Below are positions 16,771 to 25,484 of a stretch of DNA of 46,289 nt, piece after piece (the stretch's first letter is position 1; every line of letters starts with the position of its first letter). This DNA comes from Nitrospira sp. GTDB taxonomy: Bacteria; Nitrospirota; Nitrospiria; Nitrospirales; Nitrospiraceae. The notes under the pieces are model-generated. The model worked only from the letters and a program-made list of their open reading frames with translations, was not told the DNA's origin and ran no database searches. The stretch lies in contig JAEURV010000068.1 in assembly GCA_016788465.1 (NCBI GenBank), positions 1 to 46,289 on the forward strand, written 5' to 3'. The translations under genes and the position numbers were made by a program.

Positions 16771-19092
16771 CTAGAACTGACTATACTTCTCCCTAAGCCG
16801 CTGTCGAACCAGTTCCGCTATCGTGTTGAGTAGAAAGGTCGCTACGAAGAGGAGCAATCCCGCCAAAAAGAGCGTGCGATACAATGTCCCGCCATGGGGT
16901 GCTTCCGGGATTTCCACGGCGATATTGGCGGACAGCGTCCGGAAGCCGTTGAACAGGCTCCAGTCCATGATCGGTGTATTCCCCGTCGCCATCAGGACGA
17001 TCATGGTCTCTCCCACCGCACGACCGAGCCCGATCATCAAGGCGGAGAAGATGCCCGGACTGGCTGAGATCAGGACGAGATAGATCAGTGTTTGCCAGCG
17101 CGTCGCGCCGAGTGCCAAGGAACCGGCAATGAGGTTCTTGGGAACATTGGTCAAGGCTTCTTCTGAAATGCTGTAGATGATGGGAATGATGGCAAACCCC
17201 ATGGCGACGCCCACGACAATGGCATTGCGCTGATCATAATTCAGACCTAGGTGGGTCTGAAGCCAGGGCTTATAGTGACCATTGAATAGGAAGGATTCCC
17301 ACCAGCCATTCGTCGCCAGACAGCCCCAGACGACGGCGATAATGACCGGCATCATGAGAAATGCTTCGACACCAGGCCGGATTCGATGCCGCAGTGAAGC
17401 CGGCAACAAGAGAAAGAGTCCCGCAGATACGGCAATGGCAAAGGGAGTCACCAAGACCATTCCCGCCATCGCGGGAAAGTTTCGCTCGAGCATCGGGGCA
17501 AACCAGAGGCCCGCCAGGAAGCCGAGGACCACCGTCGGGAGCGCCGCCATGATCTCAATCGTCGGCTTAATCTTCGTCCGATAATCAGGATGCATGAACA
17601 TGGAGGTGTAGATCGCGGCTAAGACCGCCAAGGGAACCGCGAGGAGGACGGCATAAATGGTCCCTTTGATCGTCCCAAAGATCAGCGGCGTCAAACTAAA
17701 CTTGGCTTCGAAGTCGTCCGACCCGCTCGAGGACTGCCACACCAGCTCCGGTCGCTCATAGCCCTCGTACATCACTGGAGAAAACAAGGTCACCAGGGTA
17801 ATTTCTGGGTAGGGATTGGCAATCTGGTAATGGACCATACGATTCGTGTCGGTCACAACGACGACGCCATCCGCCTTCGGTGCAAAATAGGTGTTACGGA
17901 GCCCTCCCTGTTGCGGCGCAAGGGTGAGCAAGGTCTGCGCGGATGTCGAATGGTGCAGCCGGATTCCACCATCGGCATCCGTTGTAATGAACCCTTTATC
18001 ACGCTGTGAAATGGTGATGTCGGTCACAGTGCTCTGATGAGGAGCGAACCGATGGACGGCCGTCATTTTGGTCTGATTCGTTCCAGGATGCTCCCTCACC
18101 GGCATCCACACGGCCACCTGCCCAGCCGCATCACCGACGACAAGACTGCGATCTCCCATGAGGTAGGCCAGCGCGGTAATCGCCTGATCCGGTCCGGACG
18201 CCTGTGTCGTTTCCGCCAGAACAGGCTTGGCTGCATCCCGAAGATCGAAGTGGTAGACCTTGCCATCCGCCGTGCCGACAGCGAGAAGCTCTGCCCGACT
18301 TGCAAGCGTGAGCGCCGTCACCTGACCGGGAATGTTGGATGTCAGATCGACCTGCGTCGTGGAAGCGGAATTCGTTCCATCAGGGCGAGAGACGTTGCGG
18401 CTGGTGGTCAGCCAGAGATGCCGATCTTCCAAAAGAGCCGCAACCCGCGCTTCGGAATCCGTGCTCTGATAGGCGAGTTTGGTAATGGCTTGTGGAGTCG
18501 GCGCCGCCGCAACGGGAGTTCCCATCTTGACCGATGGAGCAATCGAACGTTCTTGGTCGTGAAAGTCCTGCGTGAATTCAATGGTAACAGGGACGATACG
18601 ACCGTCTCCCGTGCCGAGCGCGAGACTGTGTCCCTTCCCCAAGGCTCGTGCCAAGGCAGTAACCGTCCCATCCGACAACAAGCCATGCGATGGCACTTTG
18701 GATATGGCAGCCGCGCCTTCCCCTAGGAAAACAAACTCAAGTGTGTCGCCTCGCAAGACATAGGCGATCTCTTGATGTTCATCGATGCCGATGAGGGCTG
18801 CTGCCGTTGGACGCTCAAGTTGATGAAGGGTAATGGGCTCGCTCGAGGTGGCGCTGGGGGGAAGAAATAGCGGGATGACTTCCTTGACGAGAAAAACACA
18901 CATCCCGAGAATACAAAGGATAATGCTGATCCCGCCTGTCTTGATGATGAATCGAGTGATCCCATCGGTCAACGATCTGATTTGACGTCGAGTGAACAAC
19001 CCCTCCACAAGTGCCGAGGCCTGCAATGCACCTCGGCTTGGGGAAGGGTCTCCCTCAAACACCGGTTCCGGAGTGAGCGGTGGCACGTTCAT
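16771..19092 (-). CDS. pstC: Phosphate ABC transporter permease PstC with WD40-like periplasmic domain
   Basis: 773 residues, more than twice E. coli PstC. One helix (about 52-75) is followed by ~370 residues with repeated short beta patterns such as AVGTADGKVYHFDLRD and VTALTLASRAELL, read as a beta-propeller-like domain outside the membrane. The permease core begins near residue 465 (LIFGTIKGTIYAVLL) and includes SLALGATRWQTLIYLVLISA and GRAVGETMIVLMATGN. Similar enlarged PstC proteins occur in pseudomonads; the propeller's role is not known to me. Sits 114 bp after pstS and 79 bp before pstA. Confidence 0.93.
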   Translation of the reverse strand: MNVPPLTPEPVFEGDPSPSRGALQASALVEGLFTRRQIRSLTDGITRFIIKTGGISIILCILGMCVFLVKEVIPLFLPPSATSSEPITLHQLERPTAAALIGIDEHQEIAYVLRGDTLEFVFLGEGAAAISKVPSHGLLSDGTVTALARALGKGHSLALGTGDGRIVPVTIEFTQDFHDQERSIAPSVKMGTPVAAAPTPQAITKLAYQSTDSEARVAALLEDRHLWLTTSRNVSRPDGTNSASTTQVDLTSNIPGQVTALTLASRAELLAVGTADGKVYHFDLRDAAKPVLAETTQASGPDQAITALAYLMGDRSLVVGDAAGQVAVWMPVREHPGTNQTKMTAVHRFAPHQSTVTDITISQRDKGFITTDADGGIRLHHSTSAQTLLTLAPQQGGLRNTYFAPKADGVVVVTDTNRMVHYQIANPYPEITLVTLFSPVMYEGYERPELVWQSSSGSDDFEAKFSLTPLIFGTIKGTIYAVLLAVPLAVLAAIYTSMFMHPDYRTKIKPTIEIMAALPTVVLGFLAGLWFAPMLERNFPAMAGMVLVTPFAIAVSAGLFLLLPASLRHRIRPGVEAFLMMPVIIAVVWGCLATNGWWESFLFNGHYKPWLQTHLGLNYDQRNAIVVGVAMGFAIIPIIYSISEEALTNVPKNLIAGSLALGATRWQTLIYLVLISASPGIFSALMIGLGRAVGETMIVLMATGNTPIMDWSLFNGFRTLSANIAVEIPEAPHGGTLYRTLFLAGLLLFVATFLLNTIAELVRQRLREKYSQF

Positions 19093-19206
19093 GCTTTAAC
19101 CTTAGCCTGTCCTTTCACCGCTCCAGCCTTGCACGCCGAAAAAAGTAGTAGATGGTCATCATAATTCTTTCTGCGACCACCTCACTCCGACCAACCACAT
19201 CCAAAC

Positions 19207-20196
19207 CTATTCGATCTTTGGCAACTCTTTTTCAATGATGCTCTGGGGCAACGGGAAAAAACCGTCCTTGATGACGACAGCTTGTCCTTCCTTGCTATAA
19301 ATAAACTTGATGAATTCTTTCACGAGTGGATCGAGCGGCTTATTCGGCGCCTTGTTGACGTACACCAACAAGTGACGCCACAGGGGATAGGTCCCGTTCA
19401 TCGCATTGGCCTGCGATGGCTCCACGAAGGGCGCTCCCTCTTTTTCGGCTAACGGAAGGACTCGAACACCGGAGGTCAGGTAGCCAATCCCGCTATAACC
19501 GATACCTACCGGATCTTCCGTAATTCCCTGCACCACGGATGCGGAGCCAGGCTGTTCCTTGACTTCATCCTTAAAGTCGCCATTTTTCAGCGCAAACTCT
19601 TTGAAAAACCCATAGGTGCCGGATGCGGAGTTTCGGCCGTAGATACTGATCGGCGAGGCTGCCACTTCGCCAGTCACCCCTAGCTGGCTCCACCGTTCTA
19701 GATTGGCCGGTGCGCCAAATCGGCGAGTCTTTGAAAAAATCGCATCCACTTGCCCCATCGTCAAGCCTTGAACAGGGTTATCCTTGTTGACATAGACCGC
19801 CAGGGCATCGATGGCCACCGGGAAAGCGGTTGGTTTGTACCTGAACTTCCTCTCAAAGGAATCGATCTCGGTGCTTTTCATCGCTCGGGACATTGGACCA
19901 AGCTGGGCCGTGCCTTCGATCAAAGCGGGCGGTGCAGTGCTTGACCCCTTGCCTTCGATTTGGATTTTGACATTGGGATACTGTTTACGAAATCCCTCCG
20001 CCCAGAGCGTCATCAGATTGTTGAGCGTGTCCGAACCAATACTGTTGACATTTCCGGTTACCCCGGTGACCTTCACATACCCTTTCAGCGCTGGGTCCAA
20101 CACAACATGATCATCGGCATAGACCGAGGGAATCGTCGTAGCAAGCGCTCCAAGCAATGCAACACAGGAGAGACCAAACCTGGTCGATTTATTCAT
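19207..20196 (-). CDS. pstS: Phosphate-binding periplasmic protein PstS
   Basis: 329 residues from ATG 20196, preceded by AAGGA at 20203-20207; the longer frame from a GTG at 20217 lacks a ribosome-binding site. The signal peptide (FGLSCVALLGALATTI..) is cleaved probably after VYA. Ligand-loop residues are visible as IGSDTLNNL, EGKGSSTAPP, GPMSRAMK and GRNSASGTYGFFKE. It captures phosphate for PstCAB. A three-unit Pho box lies 66-95 bp upstream. Confidence 0.95.
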   Translation of the reverse strand: MNKSTRFGLSCVALLGALATTIPSVYADDHVVLDPALKGYVKVTGVTGNVNSIGSDTLNNLMTLWAEGFRKQYPNVKIQIEGKGSSTAPPALIEGTAQLGPMSRAMKSTEIDSFERKFRYKPTAFPVAIDALAVYVNKDNPVQGLTMGQVDAIFSKTRRFGAPANLERWSQLGVTGEVAASPISIYGRNSASGTYGFFKEFALKNGDFKDEVKEQPGSASVVQGITEDPVGIGYSGIGYLTSGVRVLPLAEKEGAPFVEPSQANAMNGTYPLWRHLLVYVNKAPNKPLDPLVKEFIKFIYSKEGQAVVIKDGFFPLPQSIIEKELPKIE

Positions 20197-20261
20197 AACC
20201 AATCCTTTCATGATCACTACCCTTTACTTCTCCACACTCTAATCCCTGGCTATTGCGACTA

Positions 20262-20291
20262 CATTACACGAATGTTACAGCCGTGTTACAT
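20262..20291 (-). promoter_or_regulatory. Pho box of pstS
   Basis: On the minus strand TGTAACA, TGTAACA and TGTAATG follow one another at exact 11-bp spacing (plus-strand TTACA at 20264, 20275 and 20286). This is the PhoB direct-repeat layout, with TGTAAC in place of the E. coli TGTCAT. Its distance from pstS is suitable for activation. Confidence 0.75.
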
Positions 20292-20325
20292 CTATAGCAA
20301 ACCATGCTGAAGTCACGCTGCGCTT

Positions 20326-20345
20326 AAAGGGGCAGCCCCCTGCCC
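20326..20345 (-). terminator. Probable terminator after the porin gene
   Basis: On the minus strand GGGCAG-GGGG-CTGCCC forms a 6-bp GC stem with a 4-base loop, followed by CTTTAA. The T-run is short, so it is a weak intrinsic terminator. It would separate porin transcription from pstS. Confidence 0.45.
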
Positions 20346-20358
20346 GCCCCCTTCATCA

Positions 20359-21705
20359 CTAGAAGTTATACTGCAGCTGAGTTCTGACAATATCCCCTTC
20401 ACGGATATTGTAGGGAGCAGTCTGCGTATCGGTGCGTCTGCTCCGAGCATAGGCGATCGTGAATTCTAGAGACTTCGAGATTTGCCATTCCATCCCGACT
20501 TCCCATTCACGGACCACATTGAACGGTGAATTGGTCCGGTGCTTCTTGCCGCCGCTGTATTCCTGATACCGCACATAGGGAATCAAGCTGGTCAACCAGG
20601 GCTTGTTCACATCCCACTTATACATGCCCTGGACGTAGCCGCCCTGAATATTTCCCTCTTCCACACGTGTTCTGGTCGCGTTCAACTGAGGACCGTTTCC
20701 CCAATTCCACTCTGCTTGGAATCCGATTGGCTGAGGATACAGAATAAAATGTACCCCGACGCGCTCGTCTAGGATGTTCCCGTTATTTTCCCGAGCAATC
20801 GCGGGACCACCTGTCGTCAAGGGAGCCGTCGCCCCGACATTGAACGTGCCCCGATAGGCATCGACACCGAACTGAATAATTTGGCCGTAGGGTAACTCCA
20901 TGGGATACGTGGCATGGAGGACAACGTGCTTATTGTCATTACGATCGTTCACATTGATCGTCTGGCCATTGTAGACCCCGATGCCCAATACTCCGTAGTC
21001 TCCGGAACCCTTGAGGCCTGAATCGACGAGCTTTTTGAATAGCTTCCTGGTCTCCTTCGGCGTGTAGTAGAGGAACAGTCCGAGATCACGTTCGCCCTGC
21101 ACGGCACTATTGAGACCGTCGGCGCGATCAAACGTAATTCGGTTTTGGCTGGACTGCAGATTTTCAAACCCAAACGGGACCTTCGATTGTCCCACTCGAA
21201 GCCTCAATTCTTTTTCCTCCAAGAACAGGAAGGGGATGGGCATAAAGACGTCAGCATAGGCGTCGCGAAGTTGGACAAAGTGATTACTCTGATCCCCAGT
21301 CGTGCCAGGTACAGTGCCGGCAAATTCCGGCTGGATATAGAAGGAGAGCCAATCTGTGATGTCGCCTGAAAAGACCATACGGACACGGCGGAACGCAAAG
21401 CTTGTGTCATCCCGAATGGTATTGTCGTACTCGCTCCGGATCGACTTATCTCCAGGCAGGTAGGTATAGCGGGCTTGCACATAACCGCGAATACTGAGCT
21501 TATCGAACCACTTCTTGATCGCTGCCCTCTCAGCGACGATCGCGTCCTCTCGTTCATGCTCGGCTTTCAGCTTAAGCCATTCCTCTTTTGTGATCTGCCC
21601 CTTTTCGTAGAGAAGATCCTCAATGTTCGCTTGAGCCACATTGGCCGTGAAGATCACTCCGAAACTGATCGCACACAGGACGCTTACCAACCCCCATTTC
21701 TTCAT
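20359..21705 (-). CDS. Phosphate-selective porin O/P family outer-membrane protein
   Basis: 448 residues. Signal peptide MKKWGLVSVLCAISFG.. with cleavage about AQA, then a charged helical segment (IEDLLYEKGQITKEEWLKLK) and a beta-barrel body starting LSIRGYVQARYTYLPG. RRVRMVFSGDITDWLSFYIQ and RVGQSKVPFGFENLQSS are hallmarks of the OprP/OprO family; the C-terminus ends with the aromatic strand VRTQLQYNF. It would let phosphate or other anions cross the outer membrane for PstS. Four-unit Pho box upstream; same strand as pstS. Confidence 0.9.
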   Translation of the reverse strand: MKKWGLVSVLCAISFGVIFTANVAQANIEDLLYEKGQITKEEWLKLKAEHEREDAIVAERAAIKKWFDKLSIRGYVQARYTYLPGDKSIRSEYDNTIRDDTSFAFRRVRMVFSGDITDWLSFYIQPEFAGTVPGTTGDQSNHFVQLRDAYADVFMPIPFLFLEEKELRLRVGQSKVPFGFENLQSSQNRITFDRADGLNSAVQGERDLGLFLYYTPKETRKLFKKLVDSGLKGSGDYGVLGIGVYNGQTINVNDRNDNKHVVLHATYPMELPYGQIIQFGVDAYRGTFNVGATAPLTTGGPAIARENNGNILDERVGVHFILYPQPIGFQAEWNWGNGPQLNATRTRVEEGNIQGGYVQGMYKWDVNKPWLTSLIPYVRYQEYSGGKKHRTNSPFNVVREWEVGMEWQISKSLEFTIAYARSRRTDTQTAPYNIREGDIVRTQLQYNF

Positions 21706-21762
21706 TCACCTACCTCCTCCATTAGTCGTGTATAGAACCGAGCGAGGATATAGATGATGAAC

Positions 21763-21801
21763 GTTAAAATGATGCTACGGTGTTGTTACGTCCTTGTTAA
21801 A
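21763..21801 (-). promoter_or_regulatory. Pho box of the porin gene, four units
   Basis: Plus-strand GTTAAAA (21763), GCTACGG (21774), GTTACGT (21785) and GTTAAAT (21796) recur every 11 bp; on the minus strand they read as TTTAAC/CGTAAC/CGTAGC-type units. It lies 58-96 bp before the porin start, matching the pstS arrangement, and 22 bp before the divergent gene at 21823. Confidence 0.65.
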
Positions 21802-21822
21802 TTCGCTACGATCTAGCCCAAC

Positions 21823-22260
21823 ATGGCACCAGATTCCCCGAACGCACAGGATCAGAGCCAAACTGAACCGCCCTTGTGGTCAATCGGGATGGCGATGCTG
21901 ATCATTCTGCTTGCACCACTTGTCTTGTACTCGTTTGCTCCGGCCGGCCCTATTCGCGAGGGCGACACCGTTTTTTCAGACGGCCAACAGCGCGCGCAAT
22001 TTATCAAAGCGATTGCGTCCCATTCTCTTCACCCTGACGAAACCTGTTTACTCGATCCCAACAGCCCATTGATCGTAATTGAAAATTCAGGAGGTGAGCC
22101 AGACGGTTGGATCAAAGCCGAAGTGCAGGGGAGTCCGTCCGCAGAGTGGCCGTTTTGCCCGGTGCATGCTGAAGTACGGCTCAGCCTTCATCAGGTCTTT
22201 CAAAAACCGGCGGTCTTGGGAACGGTGCGAGACACGCTGGTGCGATGGTTTGGCAGGTAG
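21823..22260 (+). CDS. Hypothetical membrane-anchored protein divergent from the porin
   Basis: 145 residues, not recognised. One hydrophobic helix at about 21-40 (GMAMLIILLAPLVLYSFAP) would anchor it, with ~100 residues probably outside the cytoplasm. Two cysteines (in ETCLLDP and WPFCPVHAE) could form a disulphide. No clear ribosome-binding site precedes ATG 21823; starts at the internal ATGs near the helix are possible. It shares its upstream region with the porin Pho box and converges on msrA. Confidence 0.55.
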   Translation: MAPDSPNAQDQSQTEPPLWSIGMAMLIILLAPLVLYSFAPAGPIREGDTVFSDGQQRAQFIKAIASHSLHPDETCLLDPNSPLIVIENSGGEPDGWIKAEVQGSPSAEWPFCPVHAEVRLSLHQVFQKPAVLGTVRDTLVRWFGR

Positions 22261-22279
22261 AACCCGGAATTCTGCGAGT

Positions 22280-22843
22280 TTAGGTCTTGAGTCTCGCAGC
22301 AAATTGCTTGCGAAACTTTGCTACTTTTGGACCCACCACAAACTGACAGTATCCTTGGGAAGGGTTTCGAGCGAAATACTCCTGATGGTAGGCCTCTGCT
22401 TCATACCATCGCGTTGCCGCAACGACTTGTGTCACGAGAGGGGACCCGTACAGCTTTTCGTCCGTCACGGTTTTTATTACCTGTTCAGCCGTCTGTCGCT
22501 GAACTGGACTACTATAGAAGATCGCCGAACGGTATTGTGTGCCGATATCATTTCCCTGTCGATTGAGTGTGGTCGGATCGTGAATCACAAAAAATATTTC
22601 GAGCAGTTCTTGATACGAGATGACAGCCGGATTAAACGTGATGCGCACGGCTTCGGCATGGCCGGTCTGTCCTCCACACACCGCTTCATAGGTCGGATTG
22701 TCCAGGGCTCCGCCGATATACCCAGACTCAACCGCCACCACTCCATGCAACTGATCGAAGACCGCTTCAAGACACCAAAAGCAGCCACCTGCAAGAATGG
22801 CAATATCCTGCCCCGATAAGATCGTTCGTGAGTCGTCGCCCAT
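22280..22843 (-). CDS. msrA: Peptide methionine sulfoxide reductase MsrA
   Basis: 187 residues. Reduces methionine-S-sulfoxide in proteins. The catalytic cysteine is C21 in GGCFWCLEAVF; SGYIGG, YEAVCGGQTGHAEAVRITF and the RSAIFYSSPVQRQTAE segment match the family closely. No signal peptide, so cytoplasmic. The start lacks a clear ribosome-binding site but fits family length. Confidence 0.95.
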   Translation of the reverse strand: MGDDSRTILSGQDIAILAGGCFWCLEAVFDQLHGVVAVESGYIGGALDNPTYEAVCGGQTGHAEAVRITFNPAVISYQELLEIFFVIHDPTTLNRQGNDIGTQYRSAIFYSSPVQRQTAEQVIKTVTDEKLYGSPLVTQVVAATRWYEAEAYHQEYFARNPSQGYCQFVVGPKVAKFRKQFAARLKT

Positions 22844-22895
22844 GGTGTGAATCGGTCAAATAATGTGCGGTACTTCTTCGACAAGCTAAGCTCGA

Positions 22896-23057
22896 CTAAT
22901 CTTCTTCTTCCTCTTCGATGTCCTCGATCCCTTCATAACTCATTTCCGGGAAGGAGGCCGACGCCTTCTCACAAGCAGTCTCAACCATTTCCTCAGCGTC
23001 TTCTGCTGAATCAGCATCGACCAAAAACTTCACGGTGATTGCATACCTCTGTTCCAC
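22896..23057 (-). CDS. Small acidic hypothetical protein
   Basis: 53 residues from GTG 23057, chosen because AAAGGAG lies about 6 bases upstream; a longer frame to 23216 has poor composition. The sequence begins VEQRYAITVKFLVDADSAED and ends in a run of acidic residues (IEDIEEEEED). It looks like a small beta-alpha unit with an acidic tail. Function unknown. Same strand as its neighbours. Confidence 0.6.
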   Translation of the reverse strand: MEQRYAITVKFLVDADSAEDAEEMVETACEKASASFPEMSYEGIEDIEEEEED

Positions 23058-23230
23058 TCCCAACTCCTTTCTCCAACAACCTGCCCGACACCCCTTGCTC
23101 GAAGCATCGCATGACCTCGTACTTTCTGACAGTTGTGGTGGCCATGTCAACCGTTTCGGAACGGGAACGCGGCAAGCCCTGTGTGTGAATAAACTTGGAG
23201 GGGATGTGAAAACCAACCGAGAACGTGAGG

Positions 23231-23611
23231 TTATTCGTCTTCTTCGAGATTGGCGAGAACCGATGTCAATTTGACCATCTCATCCGGAGCGATACACGAA
23301 AACGCCAGTCCGAAGCTATTCGCACCCACCCACCGCACGGTCGCTTCGTCAACCCGTAACGGCCAGTCAAGCCCTGGGATGTGGAGACGGCACTCGAATT
23401 TCGCACCTTGCTCCACCTTCATCTCACTTTCGATCTTACAGCCACCAGCGGAAATATCAACTGTTCGCCCCTGCCCTTCCTGCTTGCTCCCGGATAATGT
23501 GCTGCGAAATTGGGCAGTGAACCGCGGTTGAATTCGGCGCTCGTCCGTCCCCGGTTGCTTGTGAGGGGATTCCACTTTGTCCGACTGAAAGAGGGCACGA
23601 ATCTTTTTCAC
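23231..23611 (-). CDS. PilZ-domain protein
   Basis: 126 residues. PilZ domains bind cyclic di-GMP. The N-terminal arginine motif is RRIQPRF (about residues 25-31) and the second motif DISAGGCKIE (about 52-61), the expected RxxxR and [DN]xSxxG pattern. No other domain, so a single-domain effector. Starts at a GTG with AAGGG 10 bases upstream. Ends in a short acidic tail (LANLEEDE). Confidence 0.87.
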   Translation of the reverse strand: MKKIRALFQSDKVESPHKQPGTDERRIQPRFTAQFRSTLSGSKQEGQGRTVDISAGGCKIESEMKVEQGAKFECRLHIPGLDWPLRVDEATVRWVGANSFGLAFSCIAPDEMVKLTSVLANLEEDE

Positions 23612-23686
23612 GACCGACGACCCTTATCGATCCGAGCGACAAGCAGGGACACTCTGCATTTTCACTATCACCCCGAGAACCATTAC

Positions 23687-24337
23687 TTACTTGGTCGACA
23701 GCAACATGTGGCCCCGTCGATTTTGCTGGTAGCAGGACTCGTTTCGCTCGTTGCAGAACGGCCGCTCTTTCCCATACGACACGATCGCTAGTTGATTGGG
23801 GTTGACTCCAGCCTCTCTCAGATAGTTTCGAGCCGCCTTGGCACGCTTATCACCGAGCACCATATTGTAGTCGCTGGTCCCTCGTTCATCACAATGACCC
23901 TCGATCTTAAGCATCGCTCCAGGATTGTCCTTGAGATAGGCGGCATTATGATTGAGCGTCTCCATCCCTGTATTAGACAAGGTCCATTGGTCATACCCAA
24001 AGAACACATCCTGCAATCCGGCCTCGACGGCAGCCTGTTCTTCTTTCGTTAACTCCGCTTGTTGCCGCACAATGACGCTGGAGGGGTTCAGACTCGTTTG
24101 ATGTCCGGCTTGTCCACTTTGTCCACCTTGCGACAGACGCTCTTCATTGGGATTGCGCGAGAACCCTTTGAGCTCACCGCTCGGGCTTCCTCCGGAAATC
24201 GTTGGAGCTTTTGAACTGGTGCTTCCAGATCCGCCTTCGCTCTCGGACTGCACCCATTTCTTGCTACACCCTTGGTCCGACAAGAAAAGAAGTCCCACGG
24301 CCACTACCACGCCAAACTTCGCGACGACTCTAGTCAT
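23687..24337 (-). CDS. pal: Peptidoglycan-associated lipoprotein Pal (OmpA-like)
   Basis: 216 residues from ATG 24337, which has AGGAG 8 bases upstream; the longer frame to 24370 has not. A hydrophobic leader ends FLSDQGC, an imperfect lipobox whose cysteine would be acylated. The C-terminal OmpA domain (about 105-216) has IEGHCDERGTSDYNMVLGDK, the usual peptidoglycan-binding loop, plus RAKAARNYLREAGV. The linker is serine/glycine rich. Pal tethers the outer membrane to the cell wall with Tol proteins, none of which is in this window. Confidence 0.87.
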   Translation of the reverse strand: MTRVVAKFGVVVAVGLLFLSDQGCSKKWVQSESEGGSGSTSSKAPTISGGSPSGELKGFSRNPNEERLSQGGQSGQAGHQTSLNPSSVIVRQQAELTKEEQAAVEAGLQDVFFGYDQWTLSNTGMETLNHNAAYLKDNPGAMLKIEGHCDERGTSDYNMVLGDKRAKAARNYLREAGVNPNQLAIVSYGKERPFCNERNESCYQQNRRGHMLLSTK

Positions 24338-24872
24338 AGCCTTTCTCCTCTTATGGCCTCGTAAGGTCACAACTCAGCCCCCTCATCGATTTGCAGCCGA
24401 TTGATATCAGGCACGATCGTCCGATTCTTTCTTCGCTTTCACATGGGAATAGCATCAGTACTGATAAAGTTGTGAGGCAACAGAAGTTTAGCTGATTACA
24501 AACAGGATGCCTAACAATTTTTCATATCTAGCCGGATGACCTGGTGGGTAGGGGATGATCGCTCCGCCAGGATAGAGGAAAACCATTCCTGCGGTGTTCT
24601 CGCATCGCTCAGAGACTCACGTGCTGAAGTTTATAGCTGGCCTCATGGCTCGTTGCGGCCTTGCCGGACAGCGCTGGGGGACATCCCGAAGCTATTCGGT
24701 CGTTAACACCGTACGGACCATTCCAACCATATTGTTGGCATCAACTGGGCTTTTCAGCGGACTGACAGAGAAAGTAGAGATTGAATGAACCGAAGAGAAG
24801 GAACAACCCGACCAGCGAGGCGCGGACAGAGCAGTCACCTAAGTCTATTACGCGAACAAACCACCATTCTGT
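24338..24872. other. Non-coding stretch, 535 bp
   Basis: Lies between the Pal start and the stop of the small membrane protein. Six-frame reading shows only short frames without ribosome-binding sites or recognisable motifs. It should contain the pal promoter. The part before pal is relatively AT-rich around 24480-24530. Confidence 0.5.
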
Positions 24873-25013
24873 TCAGCGATGGCCATTGCGATCAGCCCAA
24901 CGGACCGGTCGCAATACGGCCCCCATACCAGCGATCGCACAGATAAACAAGAGCATGGCCAGAGCAATCACCAGGAAAAATGCCGCTCTCATGTCGTGCA
25001 AAACGGGGATCAT
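24873..25013 (-). CDS. 46-residue single-helix membrane protein
   Basis: Begins MIPVLHDMRAAFFLVIALAM, continues LLFICAIAGMGAVL and ends RPVRWADRNGHR. It has one clear membrane helix (about residues 10-34) and a short basic tail. AGGAGG sits about 8 bases before the ATG at 25013, a strong ribosome-binding site for such a small frame. It starts 27 bp after the zinc-ribbon gene on the same strand, so they may form a two-gene unit. Function unknown. Confidence 0.6.
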   Translation of the reverse strand: MIPVLHDMRAAFFLVIALAMLLFICAIAGMGAVLRPVRWADRNGHR

Positions 25014-25040
25014 CTTACGTCCCTCCTCTTGCTCGATGCG

Positions 25041-25205
25041 TCAACTGCGCCATCCACAGGTACAGACCCATGGACTCATTGGATCAGACTTCTGAAGAGG
25101 TCTCCCACAACAAGGACATTGTCGAGTCCACAACTGCTTCACAGGCTGACCAGGACCTATAACTACCCGTGTTTCCTGACTGCTATATCGGCAGAACCAA
25201 CTCAC
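25041..25205 (-). CDS. 54-residue zinc-ribbon protein
   Basis: From GTG 25205 (AGGG 7 bases upstream) the product begins with MSWFCRYSSQETRVV (GTG read as Met) and ends CPCCGRPLQKS then WVCTCGWRS. Two CxC/CxxC pairs about 20 residues apart form a rubredoxin-like zinc knuckle. The frame is open upstream to a TGA near 25236 without another start, so it could be a truncated remnant. Function unknown. Confidence 0.55.
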   Translation of the reverse strand: MSWFCRYSSQETRVVIGPGQPVKQLWTRQCPCCGRPLQKSDPMSPWVCTCGWRS

Positions 25206-25484
25206 AGGATAACCCTGCTTCTTCTTAAGTGTAGATCATGCTCCGCACGTGGTCTATGCCGCGCCCCGTTGTGATTCATCCCGACACGCCCACAACCTAT
25301 TGTAAAAGCTGCCCGACATTGGACCAACCTTTCTGTATCACTAAGAGTCCAACCTACGACCAGCTTGCTGGCCGAGACAACCGACAGCATCAATCCGCTG
25401 AAAACCACACCCAATGGGACGTTACACAGGCAGCTGAGAGGAAATCAAGACAAGATTTCCACAAAACTCTGCCGATGCTGGCTG

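Noticed and set aside
22079-22819. Plus-strand frame of 246 codons
   Set aside because: Antisense to msrA, whose motifs are clear; no family features on this strand.
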